From a bacterium (lineage in GTDB: Bacteria; Bacteroidota; Bacteroidia; Bacteroidales; UBA932), in NCBI GenBank assembly GCA_004561775.1, contig SFUD01000017.1:1-9240 (forward strand): 9,240 bases of DNA, written 5' to 3'. The translations under genes and the position numbers were made by a program. Below are positions 7,273 to 9,240 of this stretch, piece by piece. The notes beneath the pieces were generated by a model. It was not told the DNA's origin. It saw only the letters and a program-made list of their open reading frames with translations, and did not search any database. The first letter of the stretch is position 1. Every line of letters begins with the position of its first letter.

Positions 7273-7839
7273 TTATACAGTCATTATCTCCTTCTCCTTT
7301 GCGGCAATTATCTCATCTATCTTCTTGTTGAAGAGATCTGTCTCTTTCTGGATATTTGCCTCAGCATCCTTGCATACATCCTCCGGAAGGCCCTCCTTCT
7401 GGAACTTCTTGTGAGCATCCACAACATCTCTGCGAGCGCTGCGTACGCTCAATTTTGCATTCTCGCCCTCTGCCTTTGCCTTCTTTACAAGCTCCCGGCG
7501 GCGCTCCTCTGTAAGAGGCGGAATGTTGATTCTGATCTGCTCTCCGTTATTTACAGGAGTATAGCCTATATTCGCATCAAAGATAGCCTTCTCTATATTG
7601 GAGATCATCTTTTTCTCCCAAGGCTGGATAAGGATTGTCTTTGCATCCGGAACAGTAATGCTTGCAACCTGCGGCACAGGTGTAGGAGAACCATAATAAT
7701 CCACCATAACATTGTTGAAAATTGCAGGATTGGCCTTGCCTGCACGGAAGTTCCTGAGCTCCTCCTCCAGATGCGCAATTGCCTTGTTCATCTTCTCCTT
7801 TCCCTTGGAGAGACAATCTTTAGAAGTATTTAAATCCAT
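7273..7839 (-). CDS. frr: Ribosome recycling factor
   Basis: With EF-G, it splits the post-termination ribosome so that its subunits can be reused. The 188-residue product matches the family length (about 185). It carries FRAGKANP (31-38), YYGSPTPVPQVASI (48-61), PWEKKMISNIEKAI (73-86), IRINIPPLTEERRRELVK (102-119) and the conserved helix RSARRDVVD (133-141). The ATG at 7839 is chosen because the domain begins right there. The frame stays open further upstream to a TTG at 7911, but that would add 24 unrelated residues and reach into the end of pyrH. The pyrH-frr order is widely conserved in bacteria. The 68-bp gap to pyrH holds the duplicated pyrH tail and AT-rich DNA but no exact TAnnTTTG, so read-through from pyrH is the simplest source of transcript. 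Confidence 0.97.
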   Translation of the reverse strand: MDLNTSKDCLSKGKEKMNKAIAHLEEELRNFRAGKANPAIFNNVMVDYYGSPTPVPQVASITVPDAKTILIQPWEKKMISNIEKAIFDANIGYTPVNNGEQIRINIPPLTEERRRELVKKAKAEGENAKLSVRSARRDVVDAHKKFQKEGLPEDVCKDAEANIQKETDLFNKKIDEIIAAKEKEIMTV

Positions 7840-7889
7840 ATTCAATATATTATTTACAGTTAATTTCCAAATTTGTTCCCAACAGCCGA

Positions 7890-7925
7890 TCAATTCTTGA
7901 GAACCGTTCAATTCTTAACCACCGT
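7890..7925. repeat. 18-bp imperfect tandem duplication of the pyrH 3' end
   Basis: Units 7908-7925 and 7890-7907 are adjacent and match at 15 of 18 positions, including a shared 9-mer TCAATTCTT. On the minus strand the first unit encodes Thr-Val-Val-Lys-Asn-stop, the real end of PyrH. The second unit keeps the frame and would read Thr-Val-Leu-Lys-Asn-stop. The result is an in-frame second TGA 18 bp after the first. Confidence 0.8.
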
Positions 7926-8618
7926 GCCAAGAGAGAGATTGCCTGCAAGCAGCTCTCCCAAATTGCCCGGCTTGTTCATATCAAATACAACAATAGGCAT
8001 TCTGTTCTCCTTGCAGAGCGCAAATGCCGTCTGGTCCATTATCCTCAAATTCTTTGCCAAAGCCTCGTCGAAAGAGAGTTCCGCATACTTAACCGCAGAA
8101 GGGTCCTTCTCCGGGTCTGCAGTATAGACACCATCCACCCTTGTCCCCTTAAGAAGCGCCTGAGCCTCTATCTCACACGCCCTCAGCGCAGAGGCGGAGT
8201 CTGTGGTAAAGAAGGGATTTCCAGTACCCCCTGCAATAATTGCAACACCGCCGCGCTCCATAACCTCAACCGCCTTCTCCTTTGCGTAATACCTTGCCAT
8301 AGGCTCCATTGGAGTAGATGTAAAAACCTCTGCCTCAACACCTTGACTGCGTATAAACATAGAGAGGCCTATACTGTTAATAACAGTGGCAAGCATACCC
8401 ATCTGGTCTCCCTTTACCCTACTGAATCCTTTGCCTACTCCCGATACGCCCCTAAAGATATTTCCTCCGCCTATAACAATGCCAATCTGCGTACCCGCGC
8501 GCACAGCAGAAGCAATCTCTGCGGCATATTGTTCCATCATTGCAGTGTCTAAACCGGTGCCCTTTGCACCTCCCAAACTCTCACCGCTAAGTTTCAGCAG
8601 CACTCTTTTATATTGCAT
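7908..8618 (-). CDS. pyrH: Uridylate (UMP) kinase PyrH
   Basis: Bacterial UMP kinase of the amino-acid-kinase fold; it phosphorylates UMP to UDP with ATP, works as a cytoplasmic hexamer, and is usually controlled by UTP and GTP. The 236 residues match the family length. Motifs: LLKLSGESL (7-15) with the phosphate-binding Lys9, GGGNIFRG (50-57), DQMGMLATVINS (71-82), and GGTGNPFFTTDSAS (130-143), which binds the transferred phosphate. VDGVYTADP (161-169) is also typical. The ATG at 8618 is the only sensible start, since the core strand begins at residue 4. No Shine-Dalgarno is visible. It is the first gene of the probable pyrH-frr-gcvP-feoAB transcript and has a TAnnTTTG element upstream. Its last five codons and stop are duplicated just downstream. 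Confidence 0.97.
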   Translation of the reverse strand: MQYKRVLLKLSGESLGGAKGTGLDTAMMEQYAAEIASAVRAGTQIGIVIGGGNIFRGVSGVGKGFSRVKGDQMGMLATVINSIGLSMFIRSQGVEAEVFTSTPMEPMARYYAKEKAVEVMERGGVAIIAGGTGNPFFTTDSASALRACEIEAQALLKGTRVDGVYTADPEKDPSAVKYAELSFDEALAKNLRIMDQTAFALCKENRMPIVVFDMNKPGNLGELLAGNLSLGTVVKN

Positions 8619-8649
8619 AATTGTGGAGATTACGATTAAAATTATTAAG

Positions 8650-8681
8650 CAAAAATAACCAAAGATTATGATAATTGCAAT
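8650..8681 (-). promoter_or_regulatory. Likely pyrH operon promoter
   Basis: On the minus strand bases 8657-8650 read TATTTTTG, an exact TAnnTTTG -7 element. ATTG at 8681-8678 matches the -33 TTTG at three of four positions with a 20-bp spacer, as expected for the Bacteroidetes primary sigma factor. The leader to the pyrH ATG would be about 25 nt. Confidence 0.55.
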
Positions 8682-8697
8682 TTAGAAATTATCTTTG
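8667..8697 (+). promoter_or_regulatory. Likely promoter of the sdhC-like gene
   Basis: TATCTTTG at 8690-8697 matches TAnnTTTG exactly, and TATG at 8667-8670 matches the -33 TTTG at three of four positions with a 19-bp spacer. The AT-rich leader to the ATG at 8729 would be about 25 nt. The -33 regions of this promoter and the pyrH promoter interleave. Confidence 0.55.
8670..8693. repeat. Inverted repeat between the divergent promoters
   Basis: GATAATT (8670-8676) and AATTATC (8687-8693) are a perfect 7-bp inverted repeat around a 10-bp spacer. A second dyad, the 10-bp palindrome AATTGCAATT (8673-8682), overlaps the left arm. The right arm covers half of the sdhC-side -7 element. This could be an operator, but AT-rich DNA yields such repeats by chance. 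Confidence 0.4.
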
Positions 8698-8728
8698 TGC
8701 ATTATTAGAATTTTTAAAATTAATAAAT

Positions 8729-9240
8729 ATGGCAAACATTTTCTGCACTTCTATAGGTAAGAAACTCATAATGAGCATTTCTGGCCTGTTTTTAATTCTC
8801 TTTCTCTTTGTTCACGCAACAATCAACGCATTCTCGCTCATAAGTCCGGAGCTCTTTGAGATGGGTTGTGAGTTTATGGCCCTCCCAATTGTGGGAATAC
8901 TTGTACCGGTACTTGCTGCCGGATTCATTATTCACATTGTGTATGCATTCATTCTCAACCTAATCAACTACAGAGCGCGCGGCAAAGAGAGATACGCTGT
9001 TGCAAACAAGGCTGCAACAGAGGATTGGGGAGCGCGCAATATGCTTCTTCTTGGCATAATTGTTCTTGGTGTGCTTGCATTCCACCTCACCCACTTCTGG
9101 GCACATATGCAGCTTCCTGCCTGGACAGGCGGAGAGGAGACCAACCCTGTAGTGCTCCTTGGCAAGACCTTCGGAAACCCTATTGTTCTTGCAATCTACA
9201 TTGTATGGTTCATTGCACTTTGGTTCCACCTTACCCACGG
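8729..9240 (+). CDS. sdhC: Succinate dehydrogenase/fumarate reductase cytochrome b subunit (3' end missing)
   Basis: Partial gene: 170 codons from the ATG at 8729 to the right edge. The product is a membrane protein of the b558-type anchor family (as in Bacillus SdhC and Wolinella FrdC), which holds the flavoprotein and iron-sulfur subunits to the inner membrane and passes electrons between quinone and these subunits. The start has the family pattern SIGKKLIMSISGLFLILFLFVHATIN (residues 8-33). Hydrophobic segments lie at about 13-36, 52-78, 104-123 and 151-166. His29, His69, His119 or His122, and His167 or His170 sit where the four axial ligands of a di-haem anchor are expected, so two b haems are likely. 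In an anaerobic Bacteroidales it would serve mainly as fumarate reductase (inference; sdhC or frdC naming is open). The subunit genes sdhA/frdA and sdhB/frdB probably follow beyond the edge. Confidence 0.92.
   Translation, partial: MANIFCTSIGKKLIMSISGLFLILFLFVHATINAFSLISPELFEMGCEFMALPIVGILVPVLAAGFIIHIVYAFILNLINYRARGKERYAVANKAATEDWGARNMLLLGIIVLGVLAFHLTHFWAHMQLPAWTGGEETNPVVLLGKTFGNPIVLAIYIVWFIALWFHLTH

Noticed and set aside
7840..7880. Possible separate frr promoter (TTTG then an AT-rich TATATTG stretch)
   Set aside because: No exact TAnnTTTG is present and the match is too loose to list in AT-rich DNA.
7840..7911. Longer N-terminus for frr starting from a TTG
   Set aside because: It would add 24 non-conserved residues and overlap the pyrH stop; the ATG at 7839 fits the family length.
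8960..9238. Open frame on the minus strand at the right end
   Set aside because: Antisense to the sdhC-like gene, which has full family features; no motifs in the shadow frame.

Overview
The window looks like an ordinary housekeeping stretch of a Bacteroidetes chromosome, most likely from the order Bacteroidales. The evidence is the Bacteroidetes-type -7 promoter element (TAnnTTTG) at both divergent intergenic regions, a FeoA-FeoB fusion, the Bacteroidetes-type second MiaA (GTGKD and YGLEYK motifs), a full-length fused GcvP, and a cytochrome b558-type succinate dehydrogenase/fumarate reductase anchor. Most genes lack a Shine-Dalgarno sequence, as is usual in this phylum. I cannot name a genus from sequence alone.

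Layout, left to right: (1) 1-374, minus strand: the first 124 residues of a secreted SGNH/GDSL-type hydrolase with the GxDLY N-terminal domain, cut by the window edge. (2) 406-1443, minus: miaA, 31 bp upstream of the hydrolase and probably its operon partner. (3) 1444-1509: a 66-bp divergent promoter region. (4) 1510-1965, plus: smpB. (5) 1934-4360, minus: a feoA-feoB fusion whose 3' end overlaps the 3' end of smpB by 32 bp. (6) 4380-7253, minus: gcvP. (7) 7273-7839, minus: frr. (8) 7908-8618, minus: pyrH. (9) 8619-8728: a 110-bp divergent promoter region with an inverted repeat. (10) 8729 to the right edge, plus: the cytochrome b subunit of succinate dehydrogenase/fumarate reductase, cut by the edge.

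The minus-strand genes pyrH, frr, gcvP and feoAB are spaced 68, 19 and 19 bp apart and probably form one transcript from the promoter upstream of pyrH. PyrH makes UDP for RNA and envelope precursors, Frr recycles ribosomes, GcvP starts glycine cleavage, and FeoAB imports ferrous iron. MiaA (tRNA modification), SmpB (ribosome rescue) and Frr all serve translation. No stretch above 300 bp lacks a gene. I saw no RNA gene, transposon, CRISPR array or phage gene.

I found no undescribed multi-gene system here. The points worth a second look are small. They are a perfect 12-bp in-frame tandem duplication inside miaA (LEYK-LEYK), an 18-bp imperfect tandem duplication of the pyrH 3' end that copies its stop codon, a cysteine cluster in the FeoA-FeoB linker, two CC pairs in the GcvP interdomain linker, the smpB/feoAB tail overlap, and the inverted repeat between pyrH and the sdhC-like gene.
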